Below the pieces are notes generated by a model. That model did no database searches. It was not told the DNA's origin and saw only the letters and a program-made list of their open reading frames with translations. A stretch of DNA of 64,000 bases from Bacillota bacterium (lineage in GTDB: Bacteria; Bacillota; Clostridia; Christensenellales; SZUA-584): contig JAEZKQ010000017.1 in assembly GCA_023436115.1 (NCBI GenBank), positions 1 to 64,000 on the forward strand. The letters are read 5' to 3'. A program made the translations under genes and the position numbers. Below are positions 33,289-42,222 of this stretch, one piece after another. The first letter of the stretch is position 1. Every line of letters starts with the position of its first letter.

Positions 33289-33945
33289 TTAAGCGAACCC
33301 ATTTTTTTTCAAAAATTCTTCCGTTACTTTTTTAGACTGAACTGCCGGATCCGAATTGTTTTGCGTCATCAGCTTATACACATACTTACCTATAAGATCG
33401 CACTCAATATTTAACAAATCTCCAACATGTTTTTCCCCCAGTGTGGTTGCTTTGGCAGTGTGCGGTATTAAAGATACGGCAAAAGCATCGTGATAAATTC
33501 TGGCGACAGTCAGGCTGATACCGTCCAAGGCGACAGATCCCTTCGGGACAACAAGCTTCAGGAAATCTGCGGAAACTTCAACCGTAAGCCAAATAGCGTT
33601 ATTCTCTTCGGAGCACTTTATAAGCTTGCCGACACCGTCAATGTGCCCGCTGACAAGATGGCCTCCCAGACGGTCACTTAAACGTAAAGCACGTTCCAGG
33701 TTTACCGGGGAAGAAACAGACAGCGAGTCCAGCGAAGTATGCCGCATGGTTTCAGGCATAACATCGGCTGAGAACGAGCCTTCTGCCATATCGGTTACAG
33801 TCAGGCACACACCGTTTACCGCAATGCTGTCGCCCACTTTGGTGCCTTCAAGCACCCGGCTGCAGCCAATGGTTAAGCGAAAAAATAGACTCCCCTTTTT
33901 GATTTCCTTTATAATTCCTTTTTCTTCTGCTATTCCTGTAAACAT
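33289..33945 (-). CDS. ribE: Riboflavin synthase alpha chain
   Basis: Riboflavin synthase (218 aa) dismutates two lumazine molecules to riboflavin. Two lumazine-binding repeats are visible, each with an 'N(G)VCLTV' or 'DGISLTV' type motif; the N-terminus MFTGIAEEKG is typical. The ATG overlaps the end of ribD by 16 nt; AAAGGAG 4 nt upstream, within ribD, supports it. Confidence 0.97.
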   Translation of the reverse strand: MFTGIAEEKGIIKEIKKGSLFFRLTIGCSRVLEGTKVGDSIAVNGVCLTVTDMAEGSFSADVMPETMRHTSLDSLSVSSPVNLERALRLSDRLGGHLVSGHIDGVGKLIKCSEENNAIWLTVEVSADFLKLVVPKGSVALDGISLTVARIYHDAFAVSLIPHTAKATTLGEKHVGDLLNIECDLIGKYVYKLMTQNNSDPAVQSKKVTEEFLKKNGFA

Positions 33946-35045
33946 AAATCTCCTTTTAAATACCCCTCAATCAATACATCCTCTCCAGACCGGCTCACAT
34001 GAATATTTTTTACAGGCAAGGCATCCTGCATCAATGGAATACCCTGACCTTCCACAGACGTTACGGCCTCCTTTCCGCCAATGATCTTCGGTGCGATAAA
34101 AATCATAACCTTATCGACGATCCCTGCACCGATAGCGGCTGCGTTCAGCCCTCCGCCGCCCTCCAAAAGTATACTGTCCACCTCAAGAGCGTGCAGGGTG
34201 CGCATCAGGCTTCGCAAGTCAACATGTCCGTCAGTGCCATCGGTTTTGATTACTCGAACTCCCATTTTACTGAAGGTTTCTTCTTTATATGGCTCGATAT
34301 GGGTGGTTGTTGCCAGTATCACTTTTGCTTTGGATTCTCCCGTAATTGCCTCACAGTTAAAAGGAATGTCCCCGCGGCTGTCGATGATAACCCGAACGGG
34401 GTTTTTACCTTGTCCTGACGGAAGCCGGGTGGTCAGCGCGGGGTTGTCTTTGCATATAGTTCCGCCGCCTACCATAACTGCGCTGACACGCTGCCGAAGC
34501 CAGTGCACACTATGTCTGGACGCTTCTCCGGATATCCATTTGGAATCGCCGGTTACAGAGGCGATTTTCCCGTCCAGCGTCATGGCTGCTTTCATAATCA
34601 CGAAAGGGCTGTCTGTCGTGATATATTTGATAAAAATTTCATTAAGCTTTTTCGCCTCAGATTCGCGCACGCCAACCGTGACAGTGATACCGGCTTGTTT
34701 GAGTATGTTTATGCCGCGCCCAGCTACCTTTGGATTCGGATCGGTCATTGATACAACAACTTCTCGAATACCTTTTTTGATAATGGCTTCAGCGCAAGGC
34801 GGTGTCCGCCCATAATGAGAGCATGGCTCCAAATTCACGTATAATGTTGCACCGCGAAGGTCGCTGATTGCATTGCCAAAAGCCGCAATCTCAGCATGGT
34901 CGCCGCCGAGTTCAGCGTGATAACCTTCGGCAATAATTTGATTGTCCTTTACAACCACAGCGCCGACTAAAGGGTTCGGATTGGTATAGCCCCACCCCTT
35001 TTCAGCCAGCTCAAGCGCTCTTTTCATATAGACTTCGTGATTCAT
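33930..35045 (-). CDS. ribD: Bifunctional riboflavin deaminase/reductase RibD
   Basis: RibD (371 aa) carries out the second and third steps of riboflavin synthesis. The N-terminal deaminase has zinc motifs 'HAEIAAF' and 'PCSHYGRTPPC'. The C-terminal reductase contains 'MKAAMTLDGKIA' and 'LLEGGGGLNAAAIGAG'. First gene of the operon, downstream of an FMN riboswitch. Confidence 0.97.
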   Translation of the reverse strand: MNHEVYMKRALELAEKGWGYTNPNPLVGAVVVKDNQIIAEGYHAELGGDHAEIAAFGNAISDLRGATLYVNLEPCSHYGRTPPCAEAIIKKGIREVVVSMTDPNPKVAGRGINILKQAGITVTVGVRESEAKKLNEIFIKYITTDSPFVIMKAAMTLDGKIASVTGDSKWISGEASRHSVHWLRQRVSAVMVGGGTICKDNPALTTRLPSGQGKNPVRVIIDSRGDIPFNCEAITGESKAKVILATTTHIEPYKEETFSKMGVRVIKTDGTDGHVDLRSLMRTLHALEVDSILLEGGGGLNAAAIGAGIVDKVMIFIAPKIIGGKEAVTSVEGQGIPLMQDALPVKNIHVSRSGEDVLIEGYLKGDLCLQE

Positions 35046-35113
35046 TTTCGCTCCAATCTCGAATGCCTCATGTTTTTACAAGTAGTCATGGTTTTCCATA
35101 TATATCGGATAAA

Positions 35114-35141
35114 CAAAAAAACCTGAAGCATAGACTTCAGG
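35114..35141 (-). terminator. Riboswitch-controlled terminator before ribD
   Basis: On the minus strand CCTGAAG pairs with CTTCAGG around TCTATG, followed by seven Ts. Its 5' arm, ATCCCTGAAG (35144-35135), is exactly complementary to CTTCAGGGAT (35281-35272) at the 5' end of the FMN aptamer, giving an alternative antiterminator pairing when FMN is low. Confidence 0.9.
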
Positions 35142-35175
35142 GATATATGATCCTACACAAAAATATAAGATCTAT

Positions 35176-35285
35176 ATTCTTCTCCCATCCAGACTATACT
35201 GTCGGCTCCGGAATCTGACCGGATCTACCAAAAAGGCTCGCGGGCTATACCGCCGGTAAGGAATTTCACCTATCCCTGAAGAATG
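35176..35285 (-). ncRNA. FMN riboswitch (RFN element)
   Basis: The minus strand matches the RFN consensus: P1 arms ATTCTTC / GAAGAAT, then 'AGGGATAGGTGAAATTCC', 'TACCGGCGGTATAGCCCGCG', 'GATCCGG', 'ATTCCGGAGCCGACAGTATA' and 'GTCTGGATGGGAGAAGAA'. It binds FMN and controls ribD-ribE-ribBA-ribH by premature termination at 35114-35141. Confidence 0.97.
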
Positions 35286-35327
35286 ATTATTCAATTCTTG
35301 AAAAAGCAATAGCTTTTTATCTGTTAT

Positions 35328-35357
35328 AATATACCACACCAATAATATTGCTGTCAA
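35328..35357 (-). promoter_or_regulatory. Promoter of the riboflavin operon
   Basis: TTGACA (35357-35352), 18-nt spacer ending TGG (extended -10), TATATT (35333-35328) on the minus strand, about 40 nt before the riboswitch. Confidence 0.75.
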
Positions 35358-35465
35358 TGCAAATAAATACAATTGTCAATATATATAAGCGTGTATTCAA
35401 TGGGCCGGCAATCTCATAAGTAGATGACTCACTGCCTTTGTAAGGAGCTAAAGCTTATTTTGTAA

Positions 35466-35496
35466 TAAAAAAAATCCGGAAACGTATTCCGGATTT
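35466..35496 (-). terminator. Terminator of the ldh-malic enzyme unit
   Basis: On the minus strand AAATCCGGAA pairs perfectly with TTCCGGATTT around TACGT, followed by TTTTTATTAC; 31 nt after the malic enzyme stop. Confidence 0.9.
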
Positions 35497-35527
35497 AAAA
35501 GCAATATGCAGTATGTGTTTTTCTATA

Positions 35528-36700
35528 TTAAATACGGGCGACCCCGGAATCACGCGCGGCTTTGGATACAGCCTGCGCCACCGTTTTGCCCACACGCGGG
35601 TCGAATGGTGCCGGTATGATGTATTCCGGATTCAGTTCTTCGTCGGAAACGAGGCTGGCAATGGCATATGCCGCCGCAATTTTCATTTCGTCGTTGATGT
35701 CACTGGCGCGGACATCAAGCGCACCGCGGAATATGCCCGGGAAAGCCAATACGTTGTTAATCTGATTGGCAAAGTCACTGCGTCCCGTGCCCACAACGGC
35801 TGCACCCGCGGCTTTGGCATCCTCCGGCATAATCTCCGGAATGGGATTGGACATGGCAAAGATAATGGGGTCTTTCGCCATGGACTTAACCATCTCCTGC
35901 GACAGCACATTCGGGGCGGAAAGGCCAAAGAAAACATCGGCACCCTTAACCACGTCGGCGAGTGAACCTTTTTTCATATGGCGGTTAGAAATCTTAGCCA
36001 TGAGCTCTTTTTCGCTGTTTAAGTTGTCGCGGCCTTCGTATATAGCGCCCTGTCTGTCGCACAGCACCACATCCGTCAGTCCCATTGCCATAAGTAAGCG
36101 CGTCACTGCAATGGCAGCCGCTCCGGCGCCATTCACCACGGCACTCACAGTTTTTATATCCTTGCCCGTCAGCTTAAGCGCATTGATCATACCGGCAAGC
36201 GATACGACAGCTGTTCCGTGCTGGTCGTCATGGAAAATTGGGATGTCACAGCATTCCTTTAAGCGCCGTTCGATCTCGAAGCAGCGCGGAGCGGAAATGT
36301 CCTCCAGGTTGATGCCGCCGAAGCTTCCGGCCAGAAGACGCACTGTGTTGACTATCTCATCCACATCTTTGCTGCGAATACAAAGCGGGAATGCATCCAC
36401 ATCGCCAAAGGTCTTGAAAAGCACACATTTGCCTTCCATAACAGGCATACCGGCTTCCGGGCCGATATCGCCAAGACCCAAAACAGCCGTTCCGTCTGTA
36501 ACGACCGCCACAAGGTTCCAGCGGCGTGTGTACGTATACGACAGATCAACATCGTCGGATATCTTAAGGCAGGGCTCTGCGACGCCGGGTGTATAGGCGA
36601 CACTCAAATCATGCTTGTCCTTAACAGGCACAGAGCTGATAACTTCGATCTTGCCTTTCCATTGTTCATGCAGCTTCAGGGATTCTTCATTAATCGTCAT
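35528..36700 (-). CDS. NAD(P)-dependent malic enzyme (oxaloacetate-decarboxylating)
   Basis: A short-form bacterial malic enzyme (390 aa) converting malate to pyruvate and CO2. The N-terminal domain has 'LSVAYTPGVAEPCL' and the tyrosine/lysine catalytic region; 'IFHDDQHGTAVVSLAGMINA' is the divalent-metal segment. The Rossmann motif is 'VVNGAGAAAIAVTRLL'. It follows the LDH-like gene by 21 nt, so the two probably form one unit. Cofactor preference cannot be read with certainty. Confidence 0.95.
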   Translation of the reverse strand: MTINEESLKLHEQWKGKIEVISSVPVKDKHDLSVAYTPGVAEPCLKISDDVDLSYTYTRRWNLVAVVTDGTAVLGLGDIGPEAGMPVMEGKCVLFKTFGDVDAFPLCIRSKDVDEIVNTVRLLAGSFGGINLEDISAPRCFEIERRLKECCDIPIFHDDQHGTAVVSLAGMINALKLTGKDIKTVSAVVNGAGAAAIAVTRLLMAMGLTDVVLCDRQGAIYEGRDNLNSEKELMAKISNRHMKKGSLADVVKGADVFFGLSAPNVLSQEMVKSMAKDPIIFAMSNPIPEIMPEDAKAAGAAVVGTGRSDFANQINNVLAFPGIFRGALDVRASDINDEMKIAAAYAIASLVSDEELNPEYIIPAPFDPRVGKTVAQAVSKAARDSGVARI

Positions 36701-36721
36701 TTTTCTTATCCTTTCGAATTT

Positions 36722-37672
36722 TTATAAAACTTCTTTGATAACGCTTTTTAACTTATCGGCCGACGCCTCAAACAACCTCAATTCTTCCTCGCTCATTCGG
36801 ATATCCAAGTACCGGTCGATACCGTTGCGGTTCACGATACAGGGAAGGCTTAAAGCCACATCGCTGATGCCGTAATTGCCGTTGAGCGTGGTGGAAAGTG
36901 TCAGAACGGAATTCTCATCTCCCATGATCGCGCCGAGTATACGCGTTGCCGCCAGAGCCACTCCATAGAAGGTCGCGCCTTTGAGTTTGATGATCTCTGC
37001 GCCAGCGTCACGGGTTGCCTCAAATATCTGCCGACGGTTAATATTCTGGCAGCGGCGCGGGCAGTCTTCACAATATTCGTCGAACGGCTTGGATGCTATA
37101 GAAGCACGGCTCCATACCGGCACTTCGCTGTCGCCATGCTCGCCGATGATATAGCCATGGACGTTGCGGACGTCCACTTTGCAGTGCTGGCTTAAAAGAT
37201 AACGGAAACGTCCGGTATCCAGCATTGTTCCTGAACCAATAACGCGGGAAGCAGGCAAACCGCTCTCCTTTTGAACCATGTACGTGAGGACATCCACCGG
37301 ATTGGATATGACAATAATGAGCGGGTCACTTGCGTACTTCATGATCCTGCCTAGGATATCACGCGTGACAGCCACATTTGTACGTGCGAGGTCCAGGCGT
37401 GTCTGCCCGGGCTGACGGCCAATACCAGCTGAGATTATAATAACATCAGCATCAGCACAATCTTCGAAATCTCCGTCACGAATGGTTAACTGCTTGAAAT
37501 AAGCGATACCGTGACTGATGTCCAGCGCCTCTCCCCGTGCGCGGCCTCTGTCGACGTCCACAAGGACGATCTCAGAAGTCAGGTTGTTCATCATAATGGT
37601 GTAGGCAACAGTAGACCCCACTTTTCCGGCTCCGATGACAACCACTTTGCTTTTGTTAGTTGCAACGTTCAT
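36722..37672 (-). CDS. LDH/MDH-superfamily dehydrogenase
   Basis: A 316-aa NAD-dependent 2-hydroxyacid dehydrogenase of the lactate/malate dehydrogenase superfamily. Rossmann motif GAGKVGST (residues 14-21); Asp39 in 'VDVD' favours NAD; catalytic His in 'IIGEHGDSEVPVWS'. Overall pattern and 'GATFYGVA' are LDH-like, but the specificity position in 'AGIGRQPGQTRLDL' is Arg86 where LDH normally has Gln102 and MDH has Arg. Many clostridial homologues are annotated simply as L-lactate dehydrogenase. Co-transcription with malic enzyme fits either a malate or a pyruvate/lactate role. Strong promoter at 37760-37788. Confidence 0.85.
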   Translation of the reverse strand: MNVATNKSKVVVIGAGKVGSTVAYTIMMNNLTSEIVLVDVDRGRARGEALDISHGIAYFKQLTIRDGDFEDCADADVIIISAGIGRQPGQTRLDLARTNVAVTRDILGRIMKYASDPLIIVISNPVDVLTYMVQKESGLPASRVIGSGTMLDTGRFRYLLSQHCKVDVRNVHGYIIGEHGDSEVPVWSRASIASKPFDEYCEDCPRRCQNINRRQIFEATRDAGAEIIKLKGATFYGVALAATRILGAIMGDENSVLTLSTTLNGNYGISDVALSLPCIVNRNGIDRYLDIRMSEEELRLFEASADKLKSVIKEVL

Positions 37673-37759
37673 AAATATCCTTCCTTTTGAAAAATTTATT
37701 TATATTTAACTTATTTAATTCCACTTTCGTTAATATCTAAAAAAACAGAAATTCTTTAG

Positions 37760-37788
37760 ATGATACTTCATTGTGAAAAATAAATCAA
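37760..37788 (-). promoter_or_regulatory. Promoter of the dehydrogenase-malic enzyme unit
   Basis: TTGATT (37788-37783), 17-nt spacer, TATCAT (37765-37760) on the minus strand. The surrounding 312-nt intergenic region (37673-37984) is AT-rich; besides this and the polC terminator I see nothing else in it. Confidence 0.6.
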
Positions 37789-37916
37789 ACTCCCTATTCA
37801 CTGTAATTTGGTGCAAAAAATGATGAAATTTAGGTGTTATTATCGATTAAACCGCTGAAATGGCTAGAATCGAAGTATTTCTAAAATTATATCACGATTT
37901 TAACTATAAAGATAGC

Positions 37917-37944
37917 AAAACAAGCCATAACAATGGCTTGTTTT
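37917..37944 (-). terminator. Terminator of polC and the long operon
   Basis: On the minus strand AAAACAAGCCAT pairs with ATGGCTTGTTTT around a 4-nt loop; 40 nt after the polC stop. Confidence 0.85.
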
Positions 37945-37984
37945 GGCAAATATGTGTATAAACCGTTAAATAGTGGTGTGGTTC

Positions 37985-40900
37985 TCAATCAAAGAGACTC
38001 AGCTGATTGCTTTTAAGCAATCCTTTTAGGCATCCGTTTTCCTCCAGTTTCGTCACAACAGCACTGGAGATGCCAGAACGGACTTTTAAATCCTCTATTG
38101 ATAAAAATGGGCTTTGCTCACGGGCACGTACAATACCTTGTGCCGCCGAAAGGCCCGTGCCGCCCAGCGCTGTAAACGGCAGCCGCAAGCCTTCGTCTTC
38201 GATCACGCAGTTGGTCGCATCCGATTTATACAGGTCGCAAGGGAGAAACTCGATACCCCGCTCATACATCTCCAGCGCCACCTCTAATATAGTAAGCTGC
38301 GATTGCTCCAGCGCGGAAGCTGCTTTACCCTGCGCTTCAATATGCGCGATACGTTCGCGTACTGTTTCGCCTGAGTGCAGATATGCCGCATCCAAGTTAT
38401 CTGCACGAACGCTGAAGTAGGTCGCGTAAAACGCGCGCGGATGATGCACCTTAAAATAAGCAATACGCAGCGCCATCATCACATATGCAACGGCATGAGC
38501 ACGCGGGAACATATAGGCAATCTTCTTGCATGAATCGATGAACCATTCGGGCACTTTCGCTTCTCTCATATGCGCTTCCCAATCGTCTTTAAGCCCCTTG
38601 CCTTTACGGACTGACTCCATAATAAAGAAGGATTCCGTCGCGTCCATGCCTTTGGATACGAGATAATTCATAATATCATCACGTGTACAAATTACCTCGC
38701 GCAGTGTGGCCGTACCTGCCTGTATCAGATCCTGCGCATTGTTGAGCCAGACATCAGTACCGTGAGACAGCCCCGCGATACGCACCAGCTCATCGATCGT
38801 TGTCGGCTGCGTTTCCACAAGTATCTGGCGTACAAATTTGGTGCCGAATTCAGGAATGGCGATACTGCCCACCTGACAGCCGAGTATTTGTGACGGGTCC
38901 AGCCCCAATGCCCGTGTCGAAGAAAACAGCGAGAGCGTATCCGGATCATTGATGGGCACTTCTTTAGGGTTGATCCCCGTTAAATCCTGAAGCATACGCA
39001 GCGCCGTAGGATCGTCATGGCCGAGTATATCCAGCTTCACAAGTCTGTCATGCAGCGAATTGAAGTTGTAATGCGTCGTCACGCTGCCAGACGAAGGATC
39101 ATTAGCGGGATACTGTATCGGCGTAAACTCGTGGATATCGCGGCTTTTCGGCAGTATCACAAGTCCGCCCGGGTGCTGCCCTGTTGTTCGCTTTGTTCCC
39201 GATACGCCTTTTGTGAGACGGTCAATCTCCGCTTTGCTGGCTGTGATACCCTTCTCCTGAAGATAGTTCTTCACAAAGCCGTATGCCGTCTGCTCTTTAA
39301 TACTGCTGATGGTACCCGCACGGAACACATACTCCTCGCCGAAAAACTCCAATATAAATTTATGTGCCTCGGGCTGGTAAACACCCGAAAAGTTAAGGTC
39401 AATATCCGGCACCTTGTCGGCGTTGATGCCCAGAAAGGTCGCAAACGGTATATCATAGCCGTCGCGCAGATAAGCCGTACCGCATTGGGGGCAGTTTTTT
39501 GGGGGCAGATCCGGCCCGCACGCATACTTTGTCGTATCCACATTAAAGTCACTATGGCGGCAATGGGGACACACATAATGCGGCGGCAATGCGTTCACCT
39601 CTGTGATTCCCGCCATTGTTGCGGCAAGTGATGAACCGACAGAACCGCGCGAGCCCACAAGATAGCCGTCGTCCAGAGAATGCTTCACCAGCTCATAAGC
39701 GATATAGTAAAGCACATCGTAACCATGCGTAATGATGTTGTTAAGCTCATATTTAAGCCGCTCCTCAACAATGGCTGGCAGCTGCTCACCGTAGCGGGCG
39801 TGCACGTTATCATAGCACATCGATTCAAGCTTCTTCGCCGCATCAGGTATTTCGGGCATCGCGGGTTCATCAGGCAATAGCTTAATAATCTCAACCTGTG
39901 CGGCAACAGCGCGCGTGTTGTCAATCACGATTTCCCGTGCTTTGTCCGCGCCCAAATAGGCAAACTCGGCCAGCATTTCCGCTGTGGTTCGAAAGTATAA
40001 CGGTGCCTGGTTGTCGGCATCGGAGAACTTTTGCCCATGCATGAGTATACGTCGGAAATACTCGTCCTGTGGCTCAATAAAATGCGCGTCGCATGTCGCC
40101 ACGACGGGCTTTTCCAGCGTTTCCCCAAGCGCTACGATGCGCCTTGTGATGTCGCGCACGGCTTCGACGTTGCGCAAACGGCCTTCACGCACCATAAAAT
40201 AGTTGTTCCCGTCCGGCTGCACCTCAAGATAATCGTAAAACGCCGCGATTTGCTCCTGCTCGCCCTCCGAGGCATATCGTAATATCGCCTGTATCAGCTC
40301 GCCCTGCTCACACGCGCTGCCCACAATCAGCCCTTCACGGTATTGAGACAGCAGAGACTTGGGCACGCGCGGACGTCTGTAGAAGTGCTTGGTATGCGAT
40401 TCACTGACCAGCTTATACAGATTGAAAAGCCCTTTTTTGTTTTTGCATAGCAAAATCACATGATAAACAGGCAATGATTTCTCATCAACGGCAGCAGCAT
40501 TCCCCTGCGCTGATGCTTTTTCTATACACATCGCCATGAGCTTCGCCGTACACTCCGCGTCATCCAATGCGCGGTGATGCCGCAGCTGTATGCCAAAATC
40601 CGCCGCAAGGTTGCCAAGGCTATATGATTTATGCCCCGGAAATGTGCGTTTGATGAGCCAAACCGTATCCATACATTCATTTTCGAACCGGATGCCGTTG
40701 TCTTCGCCATGCTTTTTGATAAAGCTCAAATCAAAGGGCGCATTATGGGCAGCCAGCGGCGTATCGCCCACATAGTCCTTGAATTTTAAAAGCGCTTCGC
40801 CCATACTCGGCGCATCTGCTACCATTTCGTTTGTAATGCCCGTTAAATCCGTGATCTGCTTGCTGATGGGCTGACCCGGATTGACGAATGTGGAGAAGGT

Positions 40901-42211
40901 GTCGATCACTTCACCGTGTCGCAAGCGTACCGCACCGATTTCAGTAATACCGCATTGCTGCGGATTAAAACCTGTTGTCTCCAAGTCAAAAACGATATAT
41001 TCATCGGCAAAATCTTCGCTATACTTATGGCCCGTATCGTCGATCATATACGCTTCCATACCGTATATCACCTTGATACCCAGCTTTTTTGCGGTATCAA
41101 AAGCACGCGGAAAAGCCTGAACCACACCATGGTCTGTGATGGCCACCGCTTCATGCCCAAACGAAGCCGCCCGCTTCACCACATCCACTTCATCGGCACA
41201 GCCGTCCAGCGCGCTCATATTGGTGTGAATATGCAGCTCGACACGTTTGACTTCCGCTTCATCCTGCCGCTTTATCGCCTTGGCTTCTTCGATGCTCTTG
41301 ACCGAAATACAAAGCTCGCGGGAAAAGCTGTCGTAAGCGGCCGTTCCCGCCACGCGCACAGCCTCAGCCTTGCGCAGCCTCTCTATGATTTCCTCACATT
41401 TATCACGGGAGACAAACGCTTTGCATGTCACCGTTGACGATAAGTCTGTCACGCTGAAAACCAGTATCGAGCGCTTGCCCCGCGTCTCATTTTTGATATC
41501 AAACGATTTTAAATCCATCAGCTGGCCGCAGATGACACACGCACCCGTGAGCTCTGATAGTTCCTTAATGGGCGTTAACTCCCCCGGTACATGTTTGCCG
41601 TGTATCATACCGTCTGCGGCAGCTTTGGGCTTGTCTTCTTTTTTGGTCTCCGTTTTTTTGGGCTTCGTTTGTGCAGGCACTTTCTGGACAGGAACAGGCT
41701 GCTCTTTAACAGCCTTCTTTCTCACCGGCACGGGCACATCTTCCGGGGCACAGCGGCCTGTTACCACGGCGGCGCCTTTGCCAAGGCAGCGCGTTAAATA
41801 ACGCGTCACATACTCTTTAAGGCCCATTGAAGAAAATAGTTCCGGGCCGAACTCATCCGCGAAGTCGATATGCAGCCGCTTACCTTCCAGCCGTATCAAA
41901 GCACGAGACAAAAAAGGTGCGCATGCCTGTCTGTACGCACAACAAAGCTCTTTAATATGTCCCGCAAAAATCGCGCTGTCCATTTCTTCTAAGTCGCGGT
42001 ATTTCAAACAGACCTGCGCGTTATCGCCCACGTTTTCTTTTATATATTTTTCGATAGAAAGATAAACCCCGGCCGGAAGCAGACGGGAATGAAAATGGAT
42101 CAGCAAGCTGCCTTTTTTGACATCGTGCTGCACCTTTTCAAACTGCAAATCGTAGCAATCATCCACACCGACGCTTTTTTTCAGCGCGGCGAAGAAATCC
42201 CCCTGTACCAC
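37985..42211 (-). CDS. polC: DNA polymerase III alpha subunit, PolC type
   Basis: PolC (1408 aa), the replicative polymerase of low-GC Gram-positives. Order: N-terminal region; OB-fold near 205-325; split PHP domain ('VELHIHTNMSALDGCADEVD' at about 327); an embedded DEDD proofreading exonuclease ('VFDLETTGFNPQQCG' at about 410, 'HNAPFDLSFI', 'HHRALDDAECTA'); then PHP, palm ('KVPDIDLNFSG'), fingers and a C-terminal HhH region ending 'SNQLSLFD' (a probable beta-clamp-binding motif). Start GTG with AAGGGGGG upstream. Last gene of the rpsB-to-polC array. Confidence 0.98.
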   Translation of the reverse strand: MVQGDFFAALKKSVGVDDCYDLQFEKVQHDVKKGSLLIHFHSRLLPAGVYLSIEKYIKENVGDNAQVCLKYRDLEEMDSAIFAGHIKELCCAYRQACAPFLSRALIRLEGKRLHIDFADEFGPELFSSMGLKEYVTRYLTRCLGKGAAVVTGRCAPEDVPVPVRKKAVKEQPVPVQKVPAQTKPKKTETKKEDKPKAAADGMIHGKHVPGELTPIKELSELTGACVICGQLMDLKSFDIKNETRGKRSILVFSVTDLSSTVTCKAFVSRDKCEEIIERLRKAEAVRVAGTAAYDSFSRELCISVKSIEEAKAIKRQDEAEVKRVELHIHTNMSALDGCADEVDVVKRAASFGHEAVAITDHGVVQAFPRAFDTAKKLGIKVIYGMEAYMIDDTGHKYSEDFADEYIVFDLETTGFNPQQCGITEIGAVRLRHGEVIDTFSTFVNPGQPISKQITDLTGITNEMVADAPSMGEALLKFKDYVGDTPLAAHNAPFDLSFIKKHGEDNGIRFENECMDTVWLIKRTFPGHKSYSLGNLAADFGIQLRHHRALDDAECTAKLMAMCIEKASAQGNAAAVDEKSLPVYHVILLCKNKKGLFNLYKLVSESHTKHFYRRPRVPKSLLSQYREGLIVGSACEQGELIQAILRYASEGEQEQIAAFYDYLEVQPDGNNYFMVREGRLRNVEAVRDITRRIVALGETLEKPVVATCDAHFIEPQDEYFRRILMHGQKFSDADNQAPLYFRTTAEMLAEFAYLGADKAREIVIDNTRAVAAQVEIIKLLPDEPAMPEIPDAAKKLESMCYDNVHARYGEQLPAIVEERLKYELNNIITHGYDVLYYIAYELVKHSLDDGYLVGSRGSVGSSLAATMAGITEVNALPPHYVCPHCRHSDFNVDTTKYACGPDLPPKNCPQCGTAYLRDGYDIPFATFLGINADKVPDIDLNFSGVYQPEAHKFILEFFGEEYVFRAGTISSIKEQTAYGFVKNYLQEKGITASKAEIDRLTKGVSGTKRTTGQHPGGLVILPKSRDIHEFTPIQYPANDPSSGSVTTHYNFNSLHDRLVKLDILGHDDPTALRMLQDLTGINPKEVPINDPDTLSLFSSTRALGLDPSQILGCQVGSIAIPEFGTKFVRQILVETQPTTIDELVRIAGLSHGTDVWLNNAQDLIQAGTATLREVICTRDDIMNYLVSKGMDATESFFIMESVRKGKGLKDDWEAHMREAKVPEWFIDSCKKIAYMFPRAHAVAYVMMALRIAYFKVHHPRAFYATYFSVRADNLDAAYLHSGETVRERIAHIEAQGKAASALEQSQLTILEVALEMYERGIEFLPCDLYKSDATNCVIEDEGLRLPFTALGGTGLSAAQGIVRAREQSPFLSIEDLKVRSGISSAVVTKLEENGCLKGLLKSNQLSLFD

Positions 42212-42222
42212 AACGGCCCCCC

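Noticed and set aside
33930..33945. Possible frameshift where ribD and ribE overlap by 16 nt
   Set aside because: Both ends are normal for their families, and an AAAGGAG site inside ribD supports a genuine overlap.
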